Below, in pieces: positions 1 to 7,482 of a DNA stretch of 64,000 bases. A program made the translations under genes and the position numbers. The first letter of the stretch is position 1. The number at the start of each line of letters is the position of its first letter. Below the pieces are notes generated by a model. The model was given only the letters and a program-made list of their open reading frames with translations. It made no database searches and was not told the DNA's origin. Source of the stretch: Paenibacillus harenae. Its GTDB lineage: Bacteria > Bacillota > Bacilli > Paenibacillales > Paenibacillaceae. The stretch is from the NCBI RefSeq assembly GCF_030812415.1, contig NZ_JAUSST010000004.1:1-64000 (forward strand). Reading direction: 5' to 3'.

Positions 1-82
1 AAGACGACGAGGTTGATAGGTTCGGGGTGGAAGCACAGCAATGTGTGTAGCTGACGAATACTAATCGGTCGAGGGCTTATCC
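1..82 (+). rRNA. 23S ribosomal RNA, 3' end (partial)
   Basis: The window opens inside the 3' end of a 23S rRNA gene. The stretch GACGAATACTAATCGGTCGA at 53-72, followed by GGGCTTATCC, is the conserved terminal segment of bacterial 23S rRNA. The exact end is estimated from the usual closing helix and could be off by a few bases. The rest of the gene lies upstream of the window. No 5S rRNA is recognisable between this end and the first tRNA at 240. Confidence 0.9.
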
Positions 83-239
83 TAAAACGCTTATATGGTC
101 CATACAACCTGTAAGCAACAGCTAAAGTTCGGCAAGACAATCTTTCGTATCCAGTTTTCAGGGCGCAATGCCTTGAATAGAAATGGTTCTGTATTTTCTG
201 AAGCGATTCGGGAAGCATAATCATCGAAAAACATTATAT

Positions 240-315
240 TCCCTGATAGCTCAGTTGGTAGAGCACTCGACTGTTAATCGAGTTGTCACAGGTTCGAGTC
301 CTGTTCGGGGAGCCA
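240..315 (+). tRNA. tRNA-Asn(GTT)
   Basis: Complete cloverleaf: acceptor TCCCTGA pairs with TCGGGGA, anticodon stem CTCGA/TCGAG frames the loop CTGTTAA (anticodon GTT), and the T arm GGTTCGAGTCC is present. The 3' CCA is encoded (313-315). It is the first of 16 tRNAs in the array. Confidence 0.97.
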
Positions 316-319
316 TTGT

Positions 320-410
320 AGAGAGGTGTCCGAGTGGTCGAAGGAGCACGATTGGAAATCGTGTAGGCTCTAACCGGGTCTCGAGGGTTCGAATCCCTTC
401 CTCTCTGCCA
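320..410 (+). tRNA. tRNA-Ser(GGA)
   Basis: Class II tRNA with a long variable arm. Acceptor AGAGAGG pairs with CCTCTCT, the anticodon stem CACGA/TCGTG frames TTGGAAA (anticodon GGA), and CCA is encoded. It starts four bases after tRNA-Asn. Confidence 0.96.
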
Positions 411-415
411 TATAC

Positions 416-490
416 GGCCCGTTGGTCAAGGGGTTAAGACACCTCCCTTTCACGGAGGTAACAGGGGTTCGAATCCCCTACGGGTCACCA
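416..490 (+). tRNA. tRNA-Glu(TTC)
   Basis: Acceptor GGCCCGT pairs with ACGGGTC (one G-U pair), anticodon stem CCTCC/GGAGG frames CTTTCAC (anticodon TTC), and CCA is encoded. Confidence 0.97.
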
Positions 491-521
491 ACTTCTTCAC
501 AAGAAAAATTTAAAAAAGTGC

Positions 522-551
522 TTGACTTAAGACTTGATCCTATGATAAGAT
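522..551 (+). promoter_or_regulatory. putative internal sigma-A promoter of the tRNA array
   Basis: TTGACT at 522-527 and TAAGAT at 546-551 are separated by 18 bp and lie in the largest gap inside the tRNA array (491-574), 23 bases before tRNA-Val. The AT-rich surroundings contrast with the short spacers elsewhere in the array. This is a sequence-only call. It would let the downstream 13 tRNAs be transcribed independently of the rRNA operon. Confidence 0.5.
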
Positions 552-574
552 ATAAAAGTCGCTCAAGACAACAT

Positions 575-650
575 GGAGGATTAGCTCAGCTGGGAGAGCA
601 TCTGCCTTACAAGCAGAGGGTCGGCGGTTCGATCCCGTCATCCTCCACCA
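575..650 (+). tRNA. tRNA-Val(TAC)
   Basis: Acceptor GGAGGAT pairs with ATCCTCC, anticodon stem TCTGC/GCAGA frames CTTACAA (anticodon TAC), and CCA is encoded. Confidence 0.97.
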
Positions 651-668
651 TTTAAACTTTTTTAACGA

Positions 669-748
<80 letters not shown>

Positions 749-781
749 CTTTACCTTCGGAATGATCCGAGAATATGATGT

Positions 782-858
782 GGAGCTGTGGTGTAGAGGC
801 CTAACATGCCTGCCTGTCACGCAGGAGACCGCGGGTTCGAATCCCGTCAGCTCCGCCA
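782..858 (+). tRNA. tRNA-Asp(GTC)
   Basis: Acceptor GGAGCTG pairs with CAGCTCC, anticodon stem CCTGC/GCAGG frames CTGTCAC (anticodon GTC), and CCA is encoded. Confidence 0.97.
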
Positions 859-870
859 TTACAAACATCA

Positions 871-946
<76 letters not shown>

Positions 947-979
947 TGATGTACTAGCAATACTTGCACAATTGGATAT

Positions 980-1055
<76 letters not shown>

Positions 1056-1058
1056 CAT

Positions 1059-1143
1059 GGAGGATTAGTGAAGTGGCTAAACACGGCAGACTGTAAATCT
1101 GCTCTCTCTGAGTTCGGTGGTTCGAATCCATCATCCTCCACCA
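1059..1143 (+). tRNA. tRNA-Tyr(GTA)
   Basis: Class II tRNA with a long variable arm. Acceptor GGAGGAT pairs with ATCCTCC, anticodon stem GCAGA/TCTGC frames CTGTAAA (anticodon GTA), and CCA is encoded. Confidence 0.96.
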
Positions 1144-1152
1144 GTTTACCTT

Positions 1153-1226
1153 AGGGGCATAGTTTAAAGGTAGAACAAAGGTCTCCAAAACCTTTGGTGT
1201 GGGTTCAATTCCTGCTGCCCCTGCCA
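1153..1226 (+). tRNA. tRNA-Trp(CCA)
   Basis: Acceptor AGGGGCA pairs with TGCCCCT, anticodon stem AAGGT/ACCTT frames CTCCAAA (anticodon CCA), and the 3' CCA is encoded. Confidence 0.96.
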
Positions 1227-1245
1227 ATTGAATACTTCTTGTTAT

Positions 1246-1322
1246 GGCGGTCGTGGCGAAGTGGTTAACGCATCGGTTTGTGGATCCGACATTCGGGGGT
1301 TCAATTCCCCTCGATCGCCCCA
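1246..1322 (+). tRNA. tRNA-His(GTG)
   Basis: The acceptor GCGGTCG pairs with CGATCGC and is extended by the extra G(-1)-C73 pair typical of histidine tRNAs. Anticodon stem TCGGT/TCCGA frames TTGTGGA (anticodon GTG). CCA is encoded. Confidence 0.96.
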
Positions 1323-1355
1323 TTAACTTAAAATTAGTTTTTTTTATTTTTTTGT

Positions 1356-1430
1356 TGGGGATTAGCCAAGCGGTAAGGCAACGGACTTTGACTCCGTCAT
1401 TCTCAGGTTCGATCCCTGAATCCCCAGCCA
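1356..1430 (+). tRNA. tRNA-Gln(TTG)
   Basis: Acceptor TGGGGAT pairs with ATCCCCA, anticodon stem ACGGA/TCCGT frames CTTTGAC (anticodon TTG), and CCA is encoded. Confidence 0.96.
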
Positions 1431-1437
1431 TTGTTTT

Positions 1438-1512
1438 GCGGAAGTGGCTCAGCGGTAGAGCATCGCCTTGCCAAGGCGAGGGTCGCGGGTTCGATTCCCG
1501 TCTTCCGCTCCA
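1438..1512 (+). tRNA. tRNA-Gly(GCC)
   Basis: Acceptor GCGGAAG pairs with CTTCCGC, anticodon stem TCGCC/GGCGA frames TTGCCAA (anticodon GCC), and CCA is encoded. Confidence 0.97.
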
Positions 1513-1522
1513 ATATTTATTT

Positions 1523-1596
1523 GGCGCCATAGCCAAGTGGTAAGGCAGAGCTCTGCAAAAGCTCTACCCCCAGTTCGAGTCTGGGTGGCGCCTCCA
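1523..1596 (+). tRNA. tRNA-Cys(GCA)
   Basis: Acceptor GGCGCCA pairs with TGGCGCC, anticodon stem GAGCT/AGCTC frames CTGCAAA (anticodon GCA), and CCA is encoded. Confidence 0.97.
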
Positions 1597-1614
1597 CAAT
1601 AGCTCGACAAATGT

Positions 1615-1691
1615 GCGGCCTTAGCTCAGCTGGATAGAGCGTTTGACTACGAATCAAAAGGTCAGGAGTTCGAATCTCTTAGGCCGCGCCA
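1615..1691 (+). tRNA. tRNA-Arg(ACG)
   Basis: Acceptor GCGGCCT pairs with AGGCCGC, anticodon stem TTTGA/TCAAA frames CTACGAA (anticodon ACG, whose A34 is normally deaminated to inosine), and CCA is encoded. Confidence 0.96.
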
Positions 1692-1707
1692 TTTTTACAA
1701 AATAATT

Positions 1708-1789
1708 GCCGGTGTGGCGGAATGGCAGACGCGCGCGACTCAAAATCGTGAGGGAAACCGTGGAGGTTCGAGTCCTCTCACCGGCACCA
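1708..1789 (+). tRNA. tRNA-Leu(CAA)
   Basis: Class II tRNA. Acceptor GCCGGTG pairs with CACCGGC, anticodon stem CGCGA/TCGTG frames CTCAAAA (anticodon CAA), and CCA is encoded. It is the last tRNA of the array. Confidence 0.95.
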
Positions 1790-1804
1790 ACACACACAAT
1801 CATG

Positions 1805-1840
1805 AAGCTCTTAAGATCAATTGATCTTAGGAGCTTTTTT
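1805..1840 (+). terminator. rho-independent terminator of the rRNA-tRNA operon
   Basis: AAGCTC at 1805-1810 and GAGCTT at 1831-1836 close a long hairpin with inner arms TAAGATCA/TGATCTTA, followed directly by a T run. It lies 15 bases after tRNA-Leu. Confidence 0.9.
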
Positions 1841-1888
1841 GCGTTATTTATATTAAAAACTTTGTGCTTTACAATCGGCCGCACATTA

Positions 1889-1910
1889 GTGCACTATTTA
1901 ACTAATACAC
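1889..1910. promoter_or_regulatory. inverted repeat, candidate YtrA-type operator
   Basis: GTGCACTATTT/AACTAATACAC forms an imperfect 22-bp palindrome 22 bases upstream of the first gene of the following five-gene operon, which encodes its own GntR/YtrA-family regulator. From memory, YtrA operators in Bacillus follow the pattern AGTGTA-N13-TACACT, which this site resembles with one base less spacing. Its place between the upstream terminator and the RBS fits an autorepression site. Confidence 0.45.
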
Positions 1911-1932
1911 ATATACACTGGAGGTTGTTCGA

Positions 1933-2874
1933 ATGTATGATCAAAGTAATGAACCCGTCCTTCGGCTTAAGAACGTATCGAAGCGGATAGGCGGCAAAGC
2001 GCTCGTTGATAAACTTTCCTTCGATGTCCATAAGGGTGAGATTGTTGGCTTGCTAGGGCCGAACGGAGCAGGTAAAACAACAACGATCCGAATGATCGTT
2101 GGACTTATAGAGATGAGCGAAGGCGATGTTGAAATTCAAGGACATAGCGTTAGAAATCACTATTTGAAGGCGGTACAAGAGGTGGGCGCGATTATTGAAA
2201 ATCCGGAGTTTTATCCGTATATGACGGGATACGACAATCTGAAGCAGTATCAGCGCATGAACGAAAACATCACGGATGTTCGAATTAAAACGGTGACAGA
2301 GTTAGTGGGGCTAGAGAATGCACTGAATAAGAAGGTGAAGGCTTATTCCCTTGGCATGAGACAGCGGTTAGGCATTGCACAGGCTTTGCTGCATGAGCCG
2401 TCATTGCTTATATTGGATGAGCCGACGAACGGACTTGATCCGGCCGGTATTCGCGAAATGAGGGAATATTTGAAGCGGATCGCAAAGGAGGAGAGCATCT
2501 CCATACTAGTTTCTAGTCATCTGCTCTCTGAGATGGAGCTAATGTGCAGCCGTGTCGTTGTCATTCAGGAGGGCAAGCTTGTTACGCATCGGACAATCGG
2601 TGAAAGCGTAAGAGAGTCGAGCCAAGTAACGGTAGCTTTTCGGGTTGATAACGTTTATAAAGCAAAGAAAGCAGCACAAGAGCTGCAGGCTGTTACGATA
2701 ACCGAGGAGAGGTCCGAACAGGAAGAGCTGGTTCTAACGCTCGATAATGAACTTATTCCGAATGTGCTGAACTCTTTTGCCAATAAGCAAATCAAGGTGT
2801 ATCGCATTACGGAAACGAAGCTGTCGCTGGAAGAAGAATTCATGAAATGGACGGGAGGTAATCGCATTGCGTAG
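1933..2874 (+). CDS. ABC transporter ATP-binding protein (BcrA-like)
   Basis: This is the cytoplasmic ATPase of a drug- or peptide-type ABC exporter. Of its 313 residues, Walker A (GPNGAGKT, about 42-49), the signature SLGMRQ (about 139-144), Walker B with LLILDEP (about 158-164) and the H-loop histidine (about 196) are all intact. The roughly 85-residue extension after the ATPase core is typical of the BcrA/YhaQ group that pairs with ABC-2 permeases. The ATG has GGAGG at 1920-1924, eight bases upstream. It overlaps the permease gene by 8 bases. The partner permease and a YtrA-type regulator downstream suggest a role in resistance to envelope-active compounds; the substrate cannot be read from sequence. 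Confidence 0.9.
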   Translation: MYDQSNEPVLRLKNVSKRIGGKALVDKLSFDVHKGEIVGLLGPNGAGKTTTIRMIVGLIEMSEGDVEIQGHSVRNHYLKAVQEVGAIIENPEFYPYMTGYDNLKQYQRMNENITDVRIKTVTELVGLENALNKKVKAYSLGMRQRLGIAQALLHEPSLLILDEPTNGLDPAGIREMREYLKRIAKEESISILVSSHLLSEMELMCSRVVVIQEGKLVTHRTIGESVRESSQVTVAFRVDNVYKAKKAAQELQAVTITEERSEQEELVLTLDNELIPNVLNSFANKQIKVYRITETKLSLEEEFMKWTGGNRIA

Positions 2875-3628
2875 ATTCAACAAGTTAGTCGTTAATGAAT
2901 GGTTGAAAATGTCGAAGAAGCGCAGCTTCTTCATCGCCTATGCGGTATTGCTGCTCGCGACAATAGGCTTTACGTATATCATCTTGGAAATGTCGAACGA
3001 CCATGACCTTCCTTCCGTACTCGACTTTACGACCATGTTGATCGGCAGGTCAGGTCTCGGGCAAATCACCTCCTTCCTGGCGATTATTTACTCGGCCGGG
3101 GTGCTGGCGAAGGAATATCAACTTGGTACGATCAAGCTTCTCCTCATTAGAGGCCATAGCCGATCGGCAGTGCTAGCGTCCAAATATGTAGCGGTGATGT
3201 TGTTCGTTCTGTCGCTGGTCCTATTCTCGCTGGCTGCGGCTCTGATAGCAGGGTTCGTTACATTGGATTACTCGGGCGGAGAAAGCAATTGGTCTGACGT
3301 ATGGCTCACCGCCTTGTATCAAACGGTATATACCGTCATCTATGTAACGTTAACGTTTATGTTCGGCGTCCTAACGAAATCAGCAGGGGCAACGATCGGC
3401 ATAGGCATGCTTGCGGTTCTGCTGGAGAGCATCTTCAATGCTTTTCTGGCCAAGTACGGGTTCTATAAATACTTCCTATTCCTGAACACGGACCTTTCTG
3501 TTTATCGAATGGGAGAAACGCCGGCAACCGGGATGTCACTAACTTTCTCTAGCATTGTGGCAGCCGTATATGTACTCTTATTTCTAGGAGTAAGCTTTGT
3601 AACGTTCAAGAAACGGGATATCGCTTAA
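2867..3628 (+). CDS. ABC-2 type transporter permease
   Basis: This 253-residue membrane protein has about six hydrophobic segments, the first at roughly 20-40 (FIAYAVLLLATIGFTYII). The arrangement is that of ABC-2/BcrB-like permeases. The start is a TTG preceded by GGGAGG at 2853-2858 and overlaps the ATPase stop, so the two genes are translationally coupled. It is the likely membrane partner of the ATPase at 1933. No substrate-specific motif is recognisable. Confidence 0.82.
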   Translation: MRRFNKLVVNEWLKMSKKRSFFIAYAVLLLATIGFTYIILEMSNDHDLPSVLDFTTMLIGRSGLGQITSFLAIIYSAGVLAKEYQLGTIKLLLIRGHSRSAVLASKYVAVMLFVLSLVLFSLAAALIAGFVTLDYSGGESNWSDVWLTALYQTVYTVIYVTLTFMFGVLTKSAGATIGIGMLAVLLESIFNAFLAKYGFYKYFLFLNTDLSVYRMGETPATGMSLTFSSIVAAVYVLLFLGVSFVTFKKRDIA

Positions 3629-3681
3629 GTGTGCTGACAGACCTTACAAAGTTCGGGCGGCGGAAAGGAGCATCATCCATT

Positions 3682-4056
3682 GTGAGTATTGAGTTCGATA
3701 ACAATCTGCCGATTTACTTGCAAATCATGAATTATATGAAAAAGCAAATCGTAATCGGAAAGCTGAAGGCGGGGGACAAAATCCCTTCCGTTCGCGAATT
3801 GGCCGTAGAGCTGCAAATTAACCCGAACACCGTACAGCGTACGTTTCAAGAGCTGGAGAGAGAGCAGATCGTGGAGACGAGGCGCGGTTTAGGACGATAT
3901 GTGACAAGCGAGGAAGCGAAAATTATGGAAATCAAAAAAGAGATGGCCGGCGATCTCATCGATCGTTTCATCCAAGGCATGCAGGAGCTTGGATTCCAGA
4001 ATGACGATATCGTATCGATCGTTGCCGAAGCAGTCAATGATGAAGATCGCGGATAG
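3682..4056 (+). CDS. GntR family transcriptional regulator, YtrA subfamily
   Basis: This is a 124-residue winged-helix DNA-binding repressor. The N-terminal block (DNNLPIYLQIMNYMKKQI, then VRELAVELQINPNTVQRTF at about 35-53) is the GntR helix-turn-helix. The C-terminal part is only about 45 residues, which defines the short YtrA subfamily with no ligand-binding domain. An upstream GTG at 3631 is in frame but lacks an RBS; GTG 3682 has AAAGGAG at 3664-3670 and gives the usual family length. Position between two exporter pairs suggests it represses the whole operon, probably through the inverted repeat at 1889-1910. Confidence 0.88.
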   Translation: MSIEFDNNLPIYLQIMNYMKKQIVIGKLKAGDKIPSVRELAVELQINPNTVQRTFQELEREQIVETRRGLGRYVTSEEAKIMEIKKEMAGDLIDRFIQGMQELGFQNDDIVSIVAEAVNDEDRG

Positions 4057-4068
4057 GAGAGGTTATTT

Positions 4069-4770
4069 GTGAGTGACTTGCTGCAACTGGACGGCGTATC
4101 GAAGTCGTACGGAGCGAAGAGAGCGCTGAATAGCGTGTCGTTAACGATAGGTTCGGGAAAGATCGTCGGATTGTTGGGGAGCAACGGAAGCGGCAAGAGC
4201 ACGCTGATGAAGATAGCAGCCGGCCTTATTCCTAACTACGAGGGGCATGTATGGATAAACGGTCAGCCTGTAGGCAGAACCTCGCGTTCGCTTACTTCCT
4301 TCATGCCGGATCAACCGCTGACGGAGAGCTGGATGCGAGTGAAGGATGCGATTGCCTTCTATAAGGATTTCTATGCCGACTTCGATACGGAGAAAGCGAA
4401 TGATATGCTGAAGTTCATGAGACTGGAGCGCGATGCACGGGTGAGCAGCCTATCGAAAGGGATGCAGAAGAGGTTGCAGCTCACGCTTGCATTATCGCGC
4501 AATGCGAGATTGTATTTGCTTGACGAGCCGATTGGCGGCGTGGACCCTGTTGCGAGAGGCAAAATACTCGATGCGATCGTAGAGTATTACGACGAGAACA
4601 GCAGCTTGCTTATCGCTACTCACTTGATGCAAGATATTGAACGGATATTCGATGAGGTCGTATTTCTAAAGGATGGCGAGCTAATTCTGCATGAAGAAGT
4701 GGAGACGATACGAGCGAACAATGGCCAGAGCGTAGATGAAAAGTTCAAGGAGGTGTTCGACGATGCTTAA
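4069..4770 (+). CDS. ABC transporter ATP-binding protein (YtrB-like)
   Basis: The second ATPase of the operon has 233 residues. Walker A is GSNGSGKS (about 37-44), the signature region is LSKGMQKRL and Walker B is LYLLDEP followed by the D-loop GGVDP. It has no C-terminal extension, unlike the BcrA-like ATPase at 1933. GTG is the start, with AGGAGAGG at 4055-4062. It follows the YtrA-type regulator by 12 bases and overlaps the next permease by 8. This YtrA-YtrB order matches the ytr operons of Bacillus, which respond to lipid II-binding antibiotics. Confidence 0.88.
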   Translation: MSDLLQLDGVSKSYGAKRALNSVSLTIGSGKIVGLLGSNGSGKSTLMKIAAGLIPNYEGHVWINGQPVGRTSRSLTSFMPDQPLTESWMRVKDAIAFYKDFYADFDTEKANDMLKFMRLERDARVSSLSKGMQKRLQLTLALSRNARLYLLDEPIGGVDPVARGKILDAIVEYYDENSSLLIATHLMQDIERIFDEVVFLKDGELILHEEVETIRANNGQSVDEKFKEVFDDA

Positions 4771-5521
4771 GCTTCTGAAATACGACTGGAAGCACAGTGC
4801 CGCTTTCCTTCTTGGCGTACTTGCGATTGTCGTGATCATGCAGGCGGCGCTAACGATTACAGCTCTTGCACGGGATTGGGACGAAATCGTCGTATATGCT
4901 CTGGGAACTATGATCTATTCGCTTGCCGCCATTCTGACCGTGGGGCAATGCTGCAAAAACTACGATTTAAGCTTGCGTGATTATCATCGTCGCCTGCTGC
5001 CGACCTATCCGCTTCAGAGTGTTGGAGCTGTAATGATCTTAAGCTTGCTCTGCGTTGCGGTCATCTCGATTATTGCGCTTATTCACAACTTTATATATTT
5101 CGATTCGATGGGACGGGAGCTTGCCGATATTGTGGATCTCGAATCATTGTCTCTAAGTAATGTGCTGAGCATCACGGCGAGCTACCTATGGTCCGTAGCA
5201 ACGCTTGTTATAACCGTGCTCGCTGCCGTTACGATTAGCCGCTCTATACATGCGAAGATGAGAGTATGGATTGGCATTTTTTCTTTCTTCACCTTGGGGA
5301 TGCTGCTTTCCTGGATAGAAAACGTACTGTTCGGCTCGGTTGATGGCATGTTCGGGATCGTATCCGTTCAGATGACGAGCACCGCGGCAGAAGGTACGAT
5401 TCAGCTTCCGGCCTCTCTGCAAACAGAGATTGCAGCGGGACCTCTTCTCGTGGAGGTTGTATTCGCGGCAGCTCTCCTATATCTGATTCATTATCTTGTA
5501 AGCAAGAAGATCGACATTTAA
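4763..5521 (+). CDS. ABC transporter permease, partner of the YtrB-like ATPase
   Basis: This 252-residue integral membrane protein has about six hydrophobic stretches, the first at about 12-33 (FLLGVLAIVVIMQAALTITA). An ATG at 4736 opens the same frame, but AAGGAGG at 4747-4753 selects ATG 4763, which gives an 8-base overlap with the ATPase stop. It is the last gene of the five-gene operon, followed by a hairpin. No sequence family beyond a generic ABC-2-like permease is recognised. Confidence 0.75.
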   Translation: MLKLLKYDWKHSAAFLLGVLAIVVIMQAALTITALARDWDEIVVYALGTMIYSLAAILTVGQCCKNYDLSLRDYHRRLLPTYPLQSVGAVMILSLLCVAVISIIALIHNFIYFDSMGRELADIVDLESLSLSNVLSITASYLWSVATLVITVLAAVTISRSIHAKMRVWIGIFSFFTLGMLLSWIENVLFGSVDGMFGIVSVQMTSTAAEGTIQLPASLQTEIAAGPLLVEVVFAAALLYLIHYLVSKKIDI

Positions 5522-5537
5522 ATAAAGCTGTAATAGA

Positions 5538-5567
5538 GAGGACGACTCGGTATGCCGGGTCGTCCTC
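5538..5567 (+). terminator. terminator after the ytr-like operon
   Basis: GAGGACGAC and GTCGTCCTC pair, continuing with CGG/CCG around the loop TATG, to form a 13-bp stem 16 bases after the permease stop. The T tract is weak, so efficiency is uncertain. Confidence 0.65.
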
Positions 5568-5641
5568 TTCATGCAATATCCATTTTCTTCTATATAGAAA
5601 ACGCTTAACATGTTAAAATAGGTAACGATATGATATCGAAC

Positions 5642-5661
5642 AAGGGGCATTGCTGCCCCTT
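5642..5661 (+). terminator. hairpin, possible terminator
   Basis: AAGGGGCA and TGCCCCTT pair over a four-base loop and are followed by CTTTTCC. It lies between the ytr-like operon and the first histidine kinase gene and may be a second terminator of the former. Confidence 0.55.
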
Positions 5662-5746
5662 CTTTTCCATTTTTGAATGATGTTATGAAAACGCATAAAA
5701 TGGTAGAATTATAGTAGCCCGAATAAAGATAGGAGGAAAGCATAAC

Positions 5747-7462
5747 ATGAATAAATCGATTAGAACTCGTCTTATCATCGGATTTATGGGGGTTATGCTT
5801 CCAGTGGTCGTATACATGCTAATCAATAACAGTTACGCGAGAAACATTGTCAGGGAGAAGGTTTCCGAAACCTACCTTAATACACTCGATATATTTGTCC
5901 GACAGACCGACCGTAGTCTGGAACAGATTAATGACTATTTATTCAAGATGTCCGTGCTTGATTCCGATGTGGGGCTTCTAATGTCTTTTCCGATGGACAG
6001 TGACGTGTACACTTTAACTAAAATCAGGATAGATTCGAAGTTAAACCGCGATGTCGGCGTGTATAACTTAATTGATTCTGTGTTTTTGTACCACAAAAAT
6101 GACATTATTTTCGGAACGAATAGCGTATACAATGATACGAAAAAAATAATTCAATCCCATATGGATGTAATGACAACAGAAAAAAACCTGGCGCTTAATG
6201 ATCAGCATACGTGGCAAGTCAGAGCGGACGACCTCATGCCGGGTAAATATTTTCTTATTAATTTCATTAAAGCTTCAGAAGGACTTTATGTTGGAGCGAT
6301 TATAAAGGTGCAGGATATTAATACAATGCTTTCGATTCAATGGAGCGACGGTGATATAGGTTATAACGGCATCTATCTCCGTGATGGGAACCGACTTGTA
6401 CAATCCTTAACGGAAAGTACGACAACGCCCGCATTGAACGATGAACTATCAAAGGAGCCCTATGCATCGTTAACCGATTATGAAACAGGAGCCGCCTATT
6501 TGGTTATGAATAGGTTGAGCGATATGGTTGACATTGACTACCGGGTCGTCATACCGGAGGAAACGCTGCTCCGCGATCTGCTCTTTTTCCGAAATGCAAC
6601 GTTATTCACACCTATTGGATTTCTTGCGATTTTGCTTATTTATTTATTTTTTATGCGCAACATGCTTTTTAAACCTCTGCATGAGTTGATAATCGGGATG
6701 AAGAAGATTTCTTTGGGGATGCTGGATGTGAGGCTGAAGAAGAACAAATCCTTGGAGTTTGAATTTTTGGGCAATACGTTCAACGTTATGGCGGAGCAAA
6801 TCAAAACGTTGAAAATTGACGTTTATGAAGAACAGCTTCGGGTGAAGCAAGGGGAATTAAAACAGCTTCAGGCACAAATCAATCCGCATTTTTATATGAA
6901 CAGCTTAAATATTATCTATAATCTTGCTGCACTAAACGATACGGAAACCGTTAAAAAAATGTCGCTGCATCTTGCGGATTACTTCCGTTTCATTATGAAA
7001 GCCAACCGGGATACGATAACTCTCAAGGAAGAAATGACCCATATCGAAAACTATATAACGATTCAAAAAATCCGATTCCCAAATAAATTGCAATGTACGT
7101 TCGAGGGGATGGAACCCATAGTAAATTACCCGATTGCAGCTTTGACCGTACAGCCTTTTGTTGAAAATTCGATTATTCATGGATTTAAAAACCGAAAACA
7201 GCTATTCCAAATTCATATAAAGGCTGAAATGACTAAGGATAAAGGATTTATTCTAACCATCAGCGATAATGGAGTCGGCTTTAGCCCCGAGGTGCTGATA
7301 AAGCTTCAGAATAAAGAGCCGCTGCAGCAAGATGAAAAAAGCAGCTTAGGAATTATGAATGTCATTCACAGGCTTGAACTATTGTATGGGGAGAAGACTT
7401 CAATCACATTCGGCAATAAAACGGAAGGCAACGGCGCGATAGTTACTATCGAATTTCCATAG
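5747..7462 (+). CDS. YesM-type sensor histidine kinase (cassette 1)
   Basis: This membrane sensor phosphorylates the response regulator encoded just downstream. Its 571 residues comprise TM1 (about 9-28), an extracellular sensor region of about 250 residues, TM2 (about 282-300), a HAMP linker and a His_kinase/HATPase pair of the LytS/YesM class. The phosphoacceptor is His381 in QINPHFYMNSL, and the ATP site shows PFVENSIIHGF (N box) and SDNGVGF (G box). AGGAGG at 5731-5736 precedes the ATG. The gene starts a cassette with an AraC-type regulator and an LplBC-type importer, which suggests sensing of an oligosaccharide or carbohydrate. The ligand is unknown. Confidence 0.93.
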   Translation: MNKSIRTRLIIGFMGVMLPVVVYMLINNSYARNIVREKVSETYLNTLDIFVRQTDRSLEQINDYLFKMSVLDSDVGLLMSFPMDSDVYTLTKIRIDSKLNRDVGVYNLIDSVFLYHKNDIIFGTNSVYNDTKKIIQSHMDVMTTEKNLALNDQHTWQVRADDLMPGKYFLINFIKASEGLYVGAIIKVQDINTMLSIQWSDGDIGYNGIYLRDGNRLVQSLTESTTTPALNDELSKEPYASLTDYETGAAYLVMNRLSDMVDIDYRVVIPEETLLRDLLFFRNATLFTPIGFLAILLIYLFFMRNMLFKPLHELIIGMKKISLGMLDVRLKKNKSLEFEFLGNTFNVMAEQIKTLKIDVYEEQLRVKQGELKQLQAQINPHFYMNSLNIIYNLAALNDTETVKKMSLHLADYFRFIMKANRDTITLKEEMTHIENYITIQKIRFPNKLQCTFEGMEPIVNYPIAALTVQPFVENSIIHGFKNRKQLFQIHIKAEMTKDKGFILTISDNGVGFSPEVLIKLQNKEPLQQDEKSSLGIMNVIHRLELLYGEKTSITFGNKTEGNGAIVTIEFP

Positions 7463-7482
7463 CCTGGAAGGAGACAGGATAG

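Noticed and set aside
3631..3681. Upstream GTG as start of the YtrA-type gene
   Set aside because: There is no RBS, and the added 17 residues are not part of the family; GTG 3682 has AAAGGAG.
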